Shown: piece after piece, positions 20,755-33,370 of the stretch
Position numbering within the stretch: position 1 is the first letter of the stretch
Layout of the letters: the number at the start of each line of letters is the position of its first letter
Source: Rhizopus sp. PT2906
Lineage: Eukaryota > Mucoromycota > Mucoromycetes > Mucorales > Rhizopodaceae
Length of the DNA: 64,000 bases
NCBI GenBank assembly: GCA_025529335.1
Contig: JAMYHX010000052.1
Span: forward strand, 62,001 to 126,000
Reading direction: 5' to 3'
Position numbers and translations under genes: made by a program
Notes under the pieces: generated by a model
The model's database searches: none
What the model was told of the DNA's origin: nothing
What the model saw: only the letters and a program-made list of their open reading frames with translations

Positions 20755-22962
20755 ATGAGCGCAATTATCCCAAGTCCTCCTCCTGTGAATGAAACTGTTG
20801 GATTATTCGTCCAAGAATTAACGCCTATTGGAAACAGTCTAGTTGGGTCATTCTTTGTAGGCTTAATACCACTATTACTCGTTCTTGTTCTCTTGGGTAT
20901 CTTTAAGGTACCTGCTCATTACTCTTCTGCCTCTGGACTTGTAGTTTGGTAAGATCTTTACATCATGTTTGATCTGGATACTCATACAGCTATATAGTAT
21001 ATTCATTGCTATATTTGCTTGGCATATGCCAGCACAAAAAGCATTTGAGTCTATAGGCAACGGAATTGTATTTGCAAATTGGCCTATTATGTGGATAGTA
21101 GTGAATGCAATGTATGAACATCAAAATAATAAAAGCGCGTCGACACGGGTGTTGATCATTCCAAAATAGGTTTATTTATAACACCGCTGTTTACTCTGGA
21201 ATTTTTGAATACTTTCGTCGATGGATGCTGACTTATACACCTCCAGATAAGCGTATCATCTTGCTCATTGTTGGATATAGTTTTGGTGCTCTCTTGGAAG
21301 GTTTGATTAAGGAATTGTGTGTATAATAATGATGACTGATCATTCCTCCTTTTTTTTTGTTAGGTGTTGCTGGCTTTGGAACTCCTGGTGCCATTTGTTC
21401 TTCATTGATGGTGTCGTTAGGGTAGAAAGAACTTTTTATCATTATTCTTTAAGAAACTTAGCCAAAAATAGATTTGATCCATTAGATGCACTGACGTATA
21501 CGCTGATTTTCGATACAACGCCTGTCGCATTTGGCGCTTTAGGTATTCCGGTCACAACACTAGCTGCCATCACAGGGTTACCTGTTATGAAGTTGTCTGC
21601 CATGATGGGTCGTCAGTTACCTCTGCTTAGTCTGTTTTTGCCTTCCTATGCTTTAATTTTTTATGCAGGTAAGTTTTATTTTATGAAAAGTACACCGTCT
21701 TATATTTCTCTAGGATTCCGTGCAGGGTTCTTGGAATGCTGGCCAGCTGCATTAGTAGCAGGACTATCGTTTGCAGTGATACAGGCATATATATTTTTAG
21801 AAATACAACTCAATTTGGTAGCTCATTTGTCTTGTTTAATAGGCTATTTTTGCAAATTTAGTGGGTCCAGAGCTTCCTGATTTGATCGCTGGATTGGTAT
21901 CCCTAATCTCACTGATTGCCTTTGTTCAGTTTTGGAAACCCAAATATAGGCCAGAATATCATGCAAAGCTTATAGGAGCAGATCGTACTCGTACGGATGA
22001 AGAAAGTCATCATATGGGTAGTACTCATTCAAGCACAGAACCCAAAGAAGAAAAGCAACAGATTGAGGATGTAAACAATCAGACTGAAGGCTCAATACGA
22101 AGCAACAAACATACGGTTACGCATCACGAAAATACAGAGGATCATCCAAGTATGGAAATTCAAAAACCAAATCTTAGAGAAACCCTGTTAGCTTGGAGTC
22201 CCTGGACGATCATTGTCATTGTCGTTATTGTGTAAGAGATCAAAGTCAAGAAAGGAAATAATACTGACTTTATATATCAGGTGGACATTTGCCAAAGTCA
22301 ATAGTTATGGAAGAGTCTTGGTTCATTGGCCACACCTTCATCAGGAAGTGTATCTTACTCTTTATCAAAAAAAATACGATGCAATATGGACATTTGAGCC
22401 TTTTGCTACTGGAACTGCCATTCTTGTTTCAGCTATACCATTCTGTGCACTTGTATTATGGAATGGATCTCATCCTAGAGTGTTTTGGATGGCTCTTAGA
22501 GATACAGCAAAGCAGTTATTCTTGCCTATTCTCACAGTATCGTTTATCATGGCTTTTGCTTATCTTTACAATTACTCTGGTATTGCCTATACAATAGGCT
22601 TGACTCTTTCATCTGTAGGCAGAGCGTTTCCTTTCCTTTCAGCCTGGTTAGGATGGTTTGCTTGTTTCTTATCTGGAAGTGATACTTCGGCCAATTCACT
22701 CTTTGGTAATCTTCAAGTTGTAGCAGCAAAGGAAATTGGATTATCTGCTATCTTAATGGCATCCACAAACTCTAGTGGTGCAATTACATCCAAAATGATT
22801 TCACCACAAAATTTGACTACAGGTGTATCGACCATTGGACTACAAGGTCAAGAGGGTAGAGTATTAAGACGAACTATTTTTCATTCTGTCTTTATGGTAT
22901 GTTTAGTTGGTGCCATGGCTTGTGTACAACAATATGGCATACCTGGAATTATTCCATCTTAG
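20755..22962 (+). CDS. LctP-type L-lactate permease
   Basis: Multi-pass plasma-membrane lactate/glycolate:H+ symporter of the LctP family (best known from bacteria). Eight exons: 20755-20948, 20998-21111, 21170-21300, 21364-21421, 21472-21668, 21714-21784, 21843-22231, 22281-22962; about 611 residues. Family landmarks are LIVGYSFGALLEGVAGFGTP, FDPLDALTYTLIFDTTPVAF, ILTVSFIMAFAYLYNYSG, FLSGSDTSANSLFGNLQ and NSSGAITSKMISPQNL. A hydrophilic His/Glu/Ser-rich loop (about residues 300-365) is an insertion. Intron 6 (21785-21842, 58 nt) appears to use a GC donor (CAG/GCATAT); it must be removed to keep frame. A decayed paralogue lies at 57812-58437. Confidence 0.92.
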
Positions 22963-23110
22963 CTGTAGATTACTATTACTATCTTATTTATTAAACACTT
23001 TAAGAGTCATGTTTGCATTTAGGCTGTAAACAAATAAGGACTGCCCACATAATCATGTGCCTCTTTATTTTTTTTTTCTCTCTTTTTTGTCCTTTTTCCT
23101 CTTTTTAATA

Positions 23111-24751
23111 ATGTACAAGGCAACAGCACTTTCTTCACAGAGTCCTGAATTTAAAGGCATTGCTGGCCTAAATATCATTTATGAGGCTGGTAACGTAAGG
23201 ATAAGGCTTTATCTTTATGCTTTTATAAACTGCTCCCCCCTTTCTTTCTTCATTAGGCCTTGACCCTGAAAGTCGACCCATCTTGGTATTATGTGCTGAC
23301 AATTTACCTAATCCTGACATTTATGATTATGATTTGATATTATCGTAAGTCAAAGAAATAAAAAAGCAAAAAAGAAAACCATGTTTATTTGTTTATACAG
23401 TTTTATTATGGCGAGATTGTATGTAACCTTGTTCGTATAAAGAGAAAGGCGGCTATTAAGACAGTTTATATTAGAGATGAATTTGTAGAAAACGATTACG
23501 TTCTCGTCTTCTTTTCTTCACCTGCCAGATATCGTCCTGGTTGGTTTTGGTTATTGAAGGCTTATCGTTCTTTGGATAGAAAGTAAGAACTTGATTGATA
23601 TAACGTGGTATAAACAATTTTTTCTTTTAGATACAAGAAGAATCTTAAAGCGTTATATGTCGTTCATCTGACAAGGATGTATCGTATCATATTTGATCTT
23701 GCAAACAGAATCGTCAGGTAAAAGGATACTATGATATGTATACATGCGTGTATATTAAAACAGTGCTTAGCCCGAAATTTGCACGAAAATTAAATTATGT
23801 GTCCAGTTTGAGTCAATTAGCAGCTCACATCAAGTTGGATTCAAAGTTTATACCTCAACGTGTCGTCGAATATGATCGTCAATTACCAGTCATGAATCAA
23901 ACATCTCCATTGACTGGTTATAGTGTGTCATCCACATCTTTAGCATTCGGACGAACACTGGAAGAACTGGCAAGCATTGAAGGAAAGGATATCCATGGTT
24001 ATATTCCGAAAATAGTGTTACAGATTACAAATCACATTCGTAAACATGGTAACTATGGATACTGTAACCATAGAATGCGCTACTTACTGGCAGGGATGGA
24101 TAGGTATGGATAAGGAAGGTATCTTTAGGAAATCACCTTCCAGTGAAGAACTACGATCAGTGAAGAAAGCGTATAATCAAGGTATAACAATAAGGTTAAA
24201 TAGGAGCTCCAATTGTTCTTATTGTTTGTGCTTTAGGACTAGAAGTCGATCTTTGCCAATATGATATAGATGTGCCAGCAGCACTCTTGAAAGTGTTTAT
24301 CAGAGAACTTCCTGAACCATTGATAAGCTTAAGCTTTAGTGACAAAATGGGTCCAGTGCCAGGTAAGCAAGCAAGATCATATGCACTGATATACTCACAT
24401 ATCAAGACAGATGCCAGCATATGCTCTCAAAACACATTGGATAAAATAAAGGCGAGTCTAAGAGAATATTATGATCAAAAACCAGCTCATTTTCAACTTT
24501 TGGGCTACTTATGCAAGTTTTTAAAAGAAGTTTCTGAAAATTCTAGCAGGAATAGGATGAACATTCACAATTTATCAGTTGTCTTTACGCCCAACATCAT
24601 TCGAGCAGAGGAAGTAACGAGTGGAAACTATGTGAATGTACCAGATAATCAGCACTCTGCCTTGGAAAATGCAACCGTCTATCTAAAGCAGATGAGTCAG
24701 GGCATGTCACTTGTTGAGCTCCTGATAGCTAAAAATCAAGACATATTTTGA
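23111..24751 (+). CDS. Sec14-like plus RhoGAP protein (ARHGAP1-type)
   Basis: GTPase-activating protein for Rho-type GTPases with an N-terminal CRAL-TRIO/Sec14-like lipid module. Eight exons: 23111-23189, 23257-23344, 23401-23418 (18 nt microexon), 23475-23582, 23631-23717, 23771-24048, 24104-24181, 24237-24751; about 416 residues. The Sec14-like part reads GLDPESRPILVLCADNLPNP and FFSSPARYRPGWFWLLKAYR. The RhoGAP domain spans about 200-400 with the arginine finger in GMDKEGIFRKSPSS, then FIRELPEPLI and NRMNIHNLSVVFTPNII. This architecture is that of p50RhoGAP/ARHGAP1 and its fungal counterparts. Intron 7 (24182-24236) was chosen because alternatives lose frame. Confidence 0.88.
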
Positions 24752-24874
24752 ATGGCAGCTTAAAAAATGCCTTATTTGAAACAAGCTCCATGCTGACTTA
24801 AAAAAAAAAAATACAAAAATAAAAATTTACTTCTCTCGTCATTTTATTTCTTCTTTTTTTTTCTTTTATAAACC

Positions 24875-27800
24875 ATGGACGATCCTTCTTTATCTACTGA
24901 AAAAGTAGCTAATGATGAATCAAAACAATTACATGAAACTATCAACGCTGCCTTGAAAGAGGAAGGAGCCAAAGTACACGTGTTTGAGCCAGACATGCCT
25001 GCTGAAGAGAAGAAAGCACAAGCAATGACGCACGCTCAATTACCATCATTAGCCACTTCTTCCATATCATCAGCCAATGCACAACAGGAAAACAATGTAT
25101 CTAAAGCACCAGGCGCCTTTGTGGGTGATTCGATACGAGATAAGCTTCCTGACTGGTATCGCGTTGGCTGGACAGGATTTTCACGTCTTCCTAATCCGGG
25201 TGATGAAAAGGCCATGGCAGAGCTACTCAAGACACGTACAACAGAACAGGTTCAAGATCTCTTCCAAAGTGCACGTACCTCCAATGGTGACGACATCAAT
25301 GATTTTATCACTCAATTTATCAATGAGAAATATTTTGGGGAATGGTATCATAACTGTGCTGTTGTCTTTATTTCCATTTTTTTCACTTGGCTCCTAATCA
25401 AATTAAGGTTCGGTCTGATGTCTTGTTTTATTGTTGGTGCTTTTTTTGGTATGTTTGTGTAACAAACTGTAATATTGGACTAACCCTCGTCACATTAGCG
25501 ACTTATTACCGAACATCCATCAAACGTACACGACGCAACGCACGAGATGACATACAACGACAAGTCAGTTTAAATCGCATGGAAACAGATATTGAAACAG
25601 TCAATTGGATGAACCACTTTTTGGATAGATTCTGGCTTATCTTTGAACCTGCCTTGTCTGCTCAGATCATTGGTCAAGTGGATGCTATCCTAAGCGAGAA
25701 CACACCTTCCTTTTTGGATTCAATCCGAATGAGTAGTTTCACATTGGGCACAAAGGCTCCTCGTGTAGACGGAGTCAAGGTGCTGACAGGATCAGCTCCC
25801 GATACGATTGTAAGAAAGCATGATTATGTTGATATTATATGGTTAACATGACAAATAACTAGTGTATGGATTGGAAATTCTCTTTTATACCAAACGATAC
25901 CCTCGACATGACCGAGCGTGAACTTCAGTCCAAGGTGAACCCAAAGATTGTCCTGACGATCCGTGTAGGTAAAGGTATGCTTGGAGCAGGTATGCCCGTA
26001 CTGCTTGAGGATATTGCTTTTAGTGGACACATGCGAATCAAGCTCAAATTATTCAATGAAATGCCACACGTTAAAACAATAGAAGCTTCCTTTCTTGAAA
26101 AGCCTCATTTTGACTATGTTCTCAAGCCTGTTGGTGGCGAAACGTTTGGTTTTGATATCAACAATGTAAAGATGAAAACCTGTATTTCTCTCTCTCTCTG
26201 TTTTGTTAATCTTTTATATTAGATTCCTGGTTTACAAACATTCATTCAGGATCAAGTTCATGCCAATCTAGGGCCCATGATGTATGCACCTAATGTCTTT
26301 ACTCTAGATGTGGCTGCCATGATGAGTGGAGGTGTTGATTTAGAAGCCGCCAATGGTGTGCTGGCTGTTACCCTTTATTCTGCTAATGGGCTCAAACCCA
26401 ACGATATATTTGGCTCTCTTGACCCTTACTGTGCCTTCCACATTGGTAACGTGCATAGCCCTGAGCTGGCTCGTTCTACCGCTATAGAAAACAGCAATAA
26501 CCCCAAATGGAATGAAACTCACTTCTTGCTACTCAACAATCTCAATGATCCTCTCCTATTCCGAGTCATGGACCGCAATACGGGTCGAAACGATGCTGAA
26601 GTAGGTGTAGCCACTCTTGATTTACAAGAGGTCAAGGAAAACCAAAACGCTATTGAAGGTTTGAATCTGGTACTTCTTCGTAGTGGTAAACCTGTAGGTG
26701 AGATCAAGGCTGATGTCTGCTACTTTCCTGTTTCAAAGCCTGAAAAGAAAGAAGACGGTACTGTTATTCCTGCTGCAGAATCAAGTAAGGTGTTTTCTCT
26801 TTTTTTATATTTAAAATTACTTATTTTTTTTTTTCCTATAGGTAGCGGCATCCTTCGATTCTACATTCAAGACTGTAAAGAACTCGGTGGTGCTGGTAAG
26901 CAAAAGAAGGGTGGATTGCCTGTTGTCGGCGGCCTTCCTGTCGTAGGCGCTCTTCCCGTCATTGGTTCCAACTCGAGCGATGTCAATGCGTATGCGATTG
27001 TCAAGGTCAATGGACAAGAGAAACTTCGTACCCACATATTCAAGCGCAGTTCAAATCCACGATGGAACAAGTATGTCGAGTTGTTTGTGATGGATAAAGC
27101 CAACATGAACATCGACGTCATTATTAAAAACAGCATTGATTTCGGTGAAGACACTGTCCTCGGCCGATGGACCTCCAGTTTGGTCGACATGGAGAATCAG
27201 CTTGTGAATGAAAAGAACGATTGGTGGAACCTCAAGGACGGTACAGGCAAGATTCATCTCGACATGACTTGGAAACCTGTTCCTCTGATCGGATTCTCTG
27301 CTACTTTGAATCATGGCCGTTACCGTAAGTGGTTCTTGTTACTTGTGCTATTAAACTAACTCATTATAGAACCCCCTATTGGTGTTGTTCGTGTCAAGGT
27401 GAACCATGCCAAGAGCCTTAAGAACGTAGAAGCCCTGACGGGTGGTAAATCTGATCCTTATGTCCGGGTGATGTCGGGAATGCAACCTCGTGGACAAACC
27501 GAGGCTGTATTAGACAACTTAGATCCTGTGTGGGATACAGCCATATATGTGCCTATTCACTCCATGCGAGAAGACCTGCTGCTCGAGGTTATGGATTGGA
27601 ATGACGTCCAAAAGGACAAGTTCCTTGGTATGTGCGAGCTCTTGATTAAGGACATTGTTGCTGAAAAGAAGGACGAAAACGATCAAGCTGTGTATGAACC
27701 GCTTCCAGCCATAAAGCGAACAGTAGAATTGATTAGTCATGAAAGAAAGACAGGCAGAGGACAGTTGAACTATGAAGCTTCTTTCTTCCCTACACTTGCC

Positions 27801-29718
27801 TTGGCCAAGCAAGCCACTGATGAAGAAAAAGAAAACAAGGAAATCAAGGAAGAAAAGAAAGAAGAAACGGATGCTGAAAAGGCAGATGCTCCCAAAGCGA
27901 CATTGCCTGAGCAGGAAGTTGTGGAAAAAGATCTTAATGGAGAGACCATTCATTATACGGCAGATAAAAAGATCGACTTGTTATCTTACGAATCCGGCGT
28001 TCTTTCAGTCACGGTTCATCAAGTTCAGTTACCTAGCAAAACAAAGGCCGTTGCTGAAATACTCGTCGACTCAAACGATGCTCAGTACCGTACAAGTCAG
28101 CAGAAAGGCGATCGACTGTACTTTAATGAAACGGGTGATGCCTTTGTGAAGGAAATGGAATTCTCTCGTCTTGTTCTTAATGTGCGCAAACCTGACGATA
28201 AAGGAGAAGAGCGTATTGGATTCTTCACAAGCACTGTACGAGACATCGTGAAGGAGATTATGAATGGATCATTTGAAGAAGACAAGAGCAAGGAGTATCG
28301 ATTGCTGGGATGTGCAGAAGGCAAGATTCACTTGAGCTTCAAGTTTACTCCTGTGGTTCGATTCAAATTGGATCGTAGCGAAAGTTTAGAAAGTAAGTGA
28401 AATATAGTCACTTCATAAACAGAAACTGATATTTTTTAAACAGATCAAGGCAATCTAACAGTCGTCGTGGTATCTGCCTCTGGCTTAAAAGCAGCAGACA
28501 AATCAGGCACAAGTGATCCCTATGCCGTCTTTAGTCTCAACGGACAAAAGGTATACAAGACAGAGACATACAAGAAGCAATTGAATGTTGTCTTTAAAGA
28601 TGAGAAATTTACTATTCCTGTGGTAAGTGACTTGTTCTAAACAAGAACGTGGGCTGATACGATCTTTGTTCTAGTTACGCCGTACGGAGGCTAAATTCTC
28701 TGTTCGCATATTCGATTGGGATCAAATTGGATCTGATGAATTACTTGCAGAAGGGGTTATTCCTATTAATGATTTAGAATCATTTACAACCAAAGAGGTT
28801 GATATGCCCTTGACAGGAGGTAGGATTGTGTTGAGAATGAAGTGGGAGCCTCAATTACTTGCACGCAAGCGTGAAGGCACTTCTCTCATTGGATCAACCA
28901 CACGCTTTTTAAGTACCGGTACAAATATTGCTGGTGATGTCGTCGGTCTTGGTGTGGGTGCAGGTGGTAAGGTTTTGACAGGAGGAACAAAAATTGTTGG
29001 TGGTGGTACGAGAATGGTTGGAGGTGCAATCAATGGAGGTATTGGTGCTATTGGTCGTGGCTTTGGCAAGATTGGTGGTCACAATAAGAAGGCATCTGAA
29101 GCCAGTGTAGGTCCTGTGAGTCCTACGAGCTCTACTGGTCCTATCAGTGAACAACACACATTGAATACACAAGAATTACAACAGAGTGTGATTGGATCTA
29201 TCACTTCATCTGAATCAACTTCAGGACGTAGATCGATGGCTGAAGAAAGTGAGTGATATTATTAAGAAAGAACCAGTTTGCTTACTTTTCTTTTTTGTCG
29301 CACAGGAAATGTTAATGTTAAGGTAACATTGATTGGTGCCAGAGGATTAAAAGGAATGAATCGGGACAAGACAAGTGATCCTTACTGTCGAGTTCGTCTC
29401 GGCCGACATACGCTTCATAAGACAAAATATATCAAAAAGACATGTCAACCAGAATGGTAAGTGAAGTCTATTTCTATGGAAACGGTATCTAAACTATATA
29501 TATATAACAGGAACGAAACGTTTACTACAAAAGTCTTTGGTTCATCTATCCTTGAACTTTTAGTAAGGGACCATAATACATTGGCAGATGTTGACATTGG
29601 AGAAGCAAGCATAAATATAGCAAATTATGTGAATGAAGGTAAACCATTTGATGGCTGGCTTCCACTTTCACCTTCAGGCAATGGTGAAATTCATGTTCAA
29701 GTTGAGATTATTCATTAA
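24875..29718 (+). CDS. Tricalbin / extended-synaptotagmin-like ER-PM tether
   Basis: ER membrane protein tethering ER to plasma membrane and transferring lipid. Ten exons: 24875-25448, 25499-25809, 25863-26165, 26223-26784, 26842-27324, 27370-28392, 28444-28622, 28675-29248, 29306-29456, 29511-29718; about 1455 residues (yeast Tcb3 is about 1545). A hairpin membrane segment lies near 160-200 (CAVVFISIFFTWLLIKLRFG), the SMP lipid-transfer domain at about 225-420, then six C2-like domains starting near 440, 585, 745, 956, 1086 and 1337. Calcium-type Asp motifs are clear in several (FGSLDPYCAF, GGKSDPYVRV, SGTSDPYAVF, DKTSDPYCRV) and absent in the second and fourth. A Gly-rich linker (about 1220-1290) separates the last two C2s. 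The leader is pyrimidine-rich. Confidence 0.92.
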
Positions 29719-29749
29719 GCTCAGTGGTTAACTGAGATACAAATTTAGA

Positions 29750-29968
29750 AAATAAAAATGTTTCACAGAAAGTCAAGTGAAGTAATATCGAAGAGATTCC
29801 CCCCTTCTCTTTTTTTTTTATTATTTTCCTCGCTTTTTATCTCTTTTGGTCATTTTTCGTACTTTTTTTTTATTATTCATAACTTCCCTTTCCCCCTTTT
29901 TTCTCCCCCCTTCTTTAGCTTCTCTTTATATTTCTCCTCTCTTGGAAAAAAAAAGCTATTGATTAAAG
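29750..29968 (+). promoter_or_regulatory. Pyrimidine-rich leader of the PAK kinase
   Basis: From about 29800 to 29948 the plus strand is almost pure C/T (for example TTCTCCCCCCTTCTTTAGCT) before the ATG at 29969. Similar CT-rich leaders precede the starts at 24875, 40878, 53864 and 59818, which suggests a shared promoter/5'-UTR style. Function inferred only from position. Confidence 0.4.
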
Positions 29969-30746
29969 ATGTCTTCACCAAGTAATCCAAATGGACTTTC
30001 CAGATCACTTTCAAGTCATCTGCACAAACTAAACATTCGGTCATCAGAGAGTGCACCTACGACACCCGATATATTCTCCGAGAAAGAATTAGGTTGGTTA
30101 TTATATATTAACACACATCATTTTTATTGAATGATATCTAGGTCGTCATCATAAGCATATATCAATGGAAAATAATGAGACTACGAGTCCAAACAATAAA
30201 CCGAGTTCATTCTTATCAAGGACATTATCCTCAAAGCGTGATAGATCTAATTCAGTTGGTAAAGGACATCATCGAAAGCAATCACCTTCTCCTCCTCCTC
30301 TCCCTACTTCAACCACTCAAAACCTTCAATTGAAATATTCTCCACAGTCATCTAGTCCCAAAAGTGATGATTCTCCACAACCATTTCCTCTTAAAGACTT
30401 GCCTAGTGGTGCATTAGGAAAACCAAGAGATAGAACAACATTTAAAGGTGTCTTTGATAAGTTTGTTGGAAGCTTTAATGGTAAACAAAATTTTGTATCT
30501 TCTTACATACTCACCTTATTAATGTAGATTTGCTAAATAAAGACAAGCAATCTAATGATCAAGAAAAAGAAATGGAAATATCAGGCCCTTATAACGCAAA
30601 GCATGTTACACATGTTGGATTTGATGCCAGTACAGGTGAATTTACTGGTTTACCTCAAGAATGGCAAACATTACTTCAATACAGTGGCATCACTAAACGA
30701 GAACAATACCAAAATCCTCAGGTAAGGAACATACATTTTAATAGTA

Positions 30747-30777
<31 letters not shown>

Positions 30778-32379
30778 TATATAAATATAGGCTGTCTTGG
30801 ATGCTATCGGCTTCTATCAAGAGAATAGGGACCACGATGAATCTGTTTACCATAAAATGGAAAGAGCACATGCAATCAATGACCGTGATATTCTTCAACA
30901 AGACTACAATGACCATGTTAATGAACAAATACTTCCTGTATTGCCTGAATACAAGGTAAGACTATATATATATATATATATATCTTTGTGTTTTCCTTAT
31001 TCTTACACATGGTTTGTTCAATTAGAAACCAAGTGCATCCGAACGATTGATGGATGAACAATGTAAGTAAACAAAAATAAAGGGAGAATGATTGTTAATA
31101 GCCTTTATAGTATATCATCAACAATTGTATCAAAGACAGCTTCAATTACAGCAATTAAAGCAACAAGAGAGATTGATGTCTAAAAACAACACCCACACAA
31201 GTAGTTCACACGCCGCAAGAGATTATGATATCAAGAGAAAACTAAGTGCTAAACAACGAGATAGACGAGAAGAAAATAATAACAATAATAACAAACCTGC
31301 TCCATCCCAACTCACAGGACAACCTGGTACTGTCAAACAACGTGTAAAGGAAAAGAAACATGCTATGAAGGATAGTGAAGTGATTGCAAAATTAAAAACC
31401 ATCTGTATCGAGGCTGATCCTACTTTGGTATACAAGAATATGAAAAAGATTGGTCAAGGGTAAGAAAAGTTTATTATTACTGTTGTATATATATATATAT
31501 ATATATATACTCATATCATTATAGTGCCTCTGGTGGTGTCTATATTGCTTATACCGAAGGAAGTGACTATCCTGTGGCTATCAAACAGATGAATCTTGAA
31601 CAACAACCCAAGAAAGAATTGATTATCAACGAAATCCTTGTCATGAAGGAATCAAAGCACAAAAATATCGTCAACTTTATCGACTCGTATCTGTGGCGTG
31701 GTGATTTATGGGTTATTATGGAATACATGGAAGGTGGTTCACTTACAGACGTGGTAACAAACAACATGATGATGGAAGGACAGATAGCTGCTGTTTGTTA
31801 TGAAGTATTGGAAGGTCTTCAACATTTACATTCAAAGGGGGTTATTCATCGTGATATCAAGAGTGACAATATTCTTTTGAGTCTCTATGGTGATATTAAA
31901 CTAAGTAAGTCCCCTATTTACTCTGTGGTGATACAATATCTCATATCTTTATCATAGCCGATTTTGGCTTCTGTGCTCAATTGAATGAAATGCAATCAAA
32001 ACGTACAACAATGGTAGGCACACCTTACTGGATGGCACCAGAGGTAGTTACTAGGAAAGAATACGGACCTAAAGTAGACATTTGGTCACTTGGTATCATG
32101 GCTATTGAAATGGTAGAAGGTGAACCTCCTTATCTGAACGAAAACCCTCTTCGTGCCCTTTATTTAATTGCCAACAATGGAACTCCTAAACTGCAAAACC
32201 CTGAAGCACTTTCACCTATTTTTAGAGACTTTTTAGCTAAATGCTTAGAAGTCGAAGTTGATCGAAGACCGTCTGCATCAGAAATGTTAAAGCATCCCTT
32301 CTTACAATTAGCCGATCCTTTGCCTTCACTTGCACCTCTTATCAAAGCAGCTCGTGATGCAGCAAGACGAGACGACTAA
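29969..32379 (+). CDS. p21-activated (PAK/Ste20) protein kinase
   Basis: Cdc42/Rac effector Ser/Thr kinase acting in polarity and MAPK signalling. Eight exons: 29969-30092, 30142-30480, 30528-30721, 30791-30955, 31026-31062, 31111-31459, 31525-31904, 31958-32379; about 669 residues. The N-terminus is Ser/Pro-rich with an [11 protein letters not shown] proline stretch. The CRIB/PBD begins near 170 ([20 protein letters not shown]). A Gln-rich segment follows. The kinase domain runs about 395-655: glycine loop [18 protein letters not shown] lysine, [22 protein letters not shown], and [10 protein letters not shown] activation segment. No PH domain, so it is Shk1/Ste20-like rather than Cla4-like. 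Introns contain AT and AAT microsatellites. Confidence 0.94.
30752..30783 (+). repeat. (AAT)n microsatellite in intron
   Basis: Tandem AAT units inside intron 3 of the PAK kinase gene (30722-30790). Confidence 0.85.
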
Positions 32380-32467
32380 ACCCTTCTCTTTATCTATTAT
32401 ATTATCAGTAATTTGTATTGTAATTGGAAAACAAAAAAGAAACACTGTAAACTACATTGTTGTCTCT

Positions 32468-32493
32468 TTTCTCTCTCTCTCTCTCTCTCTCTC
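32468..32493 (+). repeat. (CT)n microsatellite
   Basis: Uninterrupted CT dinucleotides in the 3' region of the PAK kinase gene. Confidence 0.9.
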
Positions 32494-32630
32494 GCTTTTC
32501 TTTGATTATCACTTCTTATTTGAAGAAGGTTTGTTTTGAATATGTTTTAAAGAAAAGTACATACATGTATTCCCTTTACTCGTACCTTTTTGTAAATTTT
32601 TTCTCTTTTTCTTGTTTCTCTCAATAAAAA

Positions 32631-33370
32631 ATGATGGGTGAATCAACATTACCTTCTTTGTCAGAGGTAAAGTAATATTTCAATATGTGTCTTGACGTGT
32701 TTACTAACCCTTTGTAGTTTATGGACACATTTGGACTCATTGATGTTAGTGCATCTGATAAAGTAAAACAAAAACATGTCCTTTGATGTAGTTTCTCAAA
32801 CATTCATTATAGTCAATTAAACACTTGTGCGACAATATCTTTGATGTGCAGCGTAATGAGTTAATGGAAGTATTGGATAATTTAAAAACAGTATTTTGGG
32901 ATGAACCAACCGAAACAACTACTATTACAACAACAACAACAAGCAGAATTTCTTCTATACCAGAACTTCCTAGTGTTCCAGAGACAATTTTACCTAATGT
33001 ACCTGTCATAGCCAAGACAATCGATAACAATGACAATGAGCCTAAACCCAAAACACTTAAACGGGCCGTATCTGATGAAAGTGAGCCTGAAGAGCTCCAA
33101 TCTTTGACACATAAACGACCTCGTCTGGTTTCACTTCCAGAGCCAACAGATAAAAAACCCACATCCGATCTATGGCCAATGAAGCTAGCGATACTACGAC
33201 AGATGTTATCTGGCCCTTATAACGAAACTAAACTCATATCACTACTGTCAGATGCAAAATATCGAGTGACATCAAAGGAACAACTGCATCATCTGATAAA
33301 CTACTTCCTTCCTGTAGCAAAAGAGATGAGAAGGTGGAGAATTGTAGAAGCATTAAATAAAATGGTTTAA
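32631..33370 (+). CDS. Unknown small acidic protein
   Basis: Not recognised. Exons 32631-32666, 32718-32762, 32813-33370; introns 51 and 50 nt; about 212 residues. The N-terminal third is a likely helical region (FMDTFGLIDVSASDK, HLCDNIFDVQRNELMEVLDN), the centre is low complexity (Thr runs, Ser/Pro/Glu-rich, KRPR basic patch that could be a nuclear signal), and the C-terminus is a compact helical segment beginning WPMKLAILRQMLSGPYNETK and ending RWRIVEALNKMV. The ordered ends with a disordered middle suggest an adaptor. Its stop codon overlaps that of the convergent gene (33367-33370). Confidence 0.6.
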
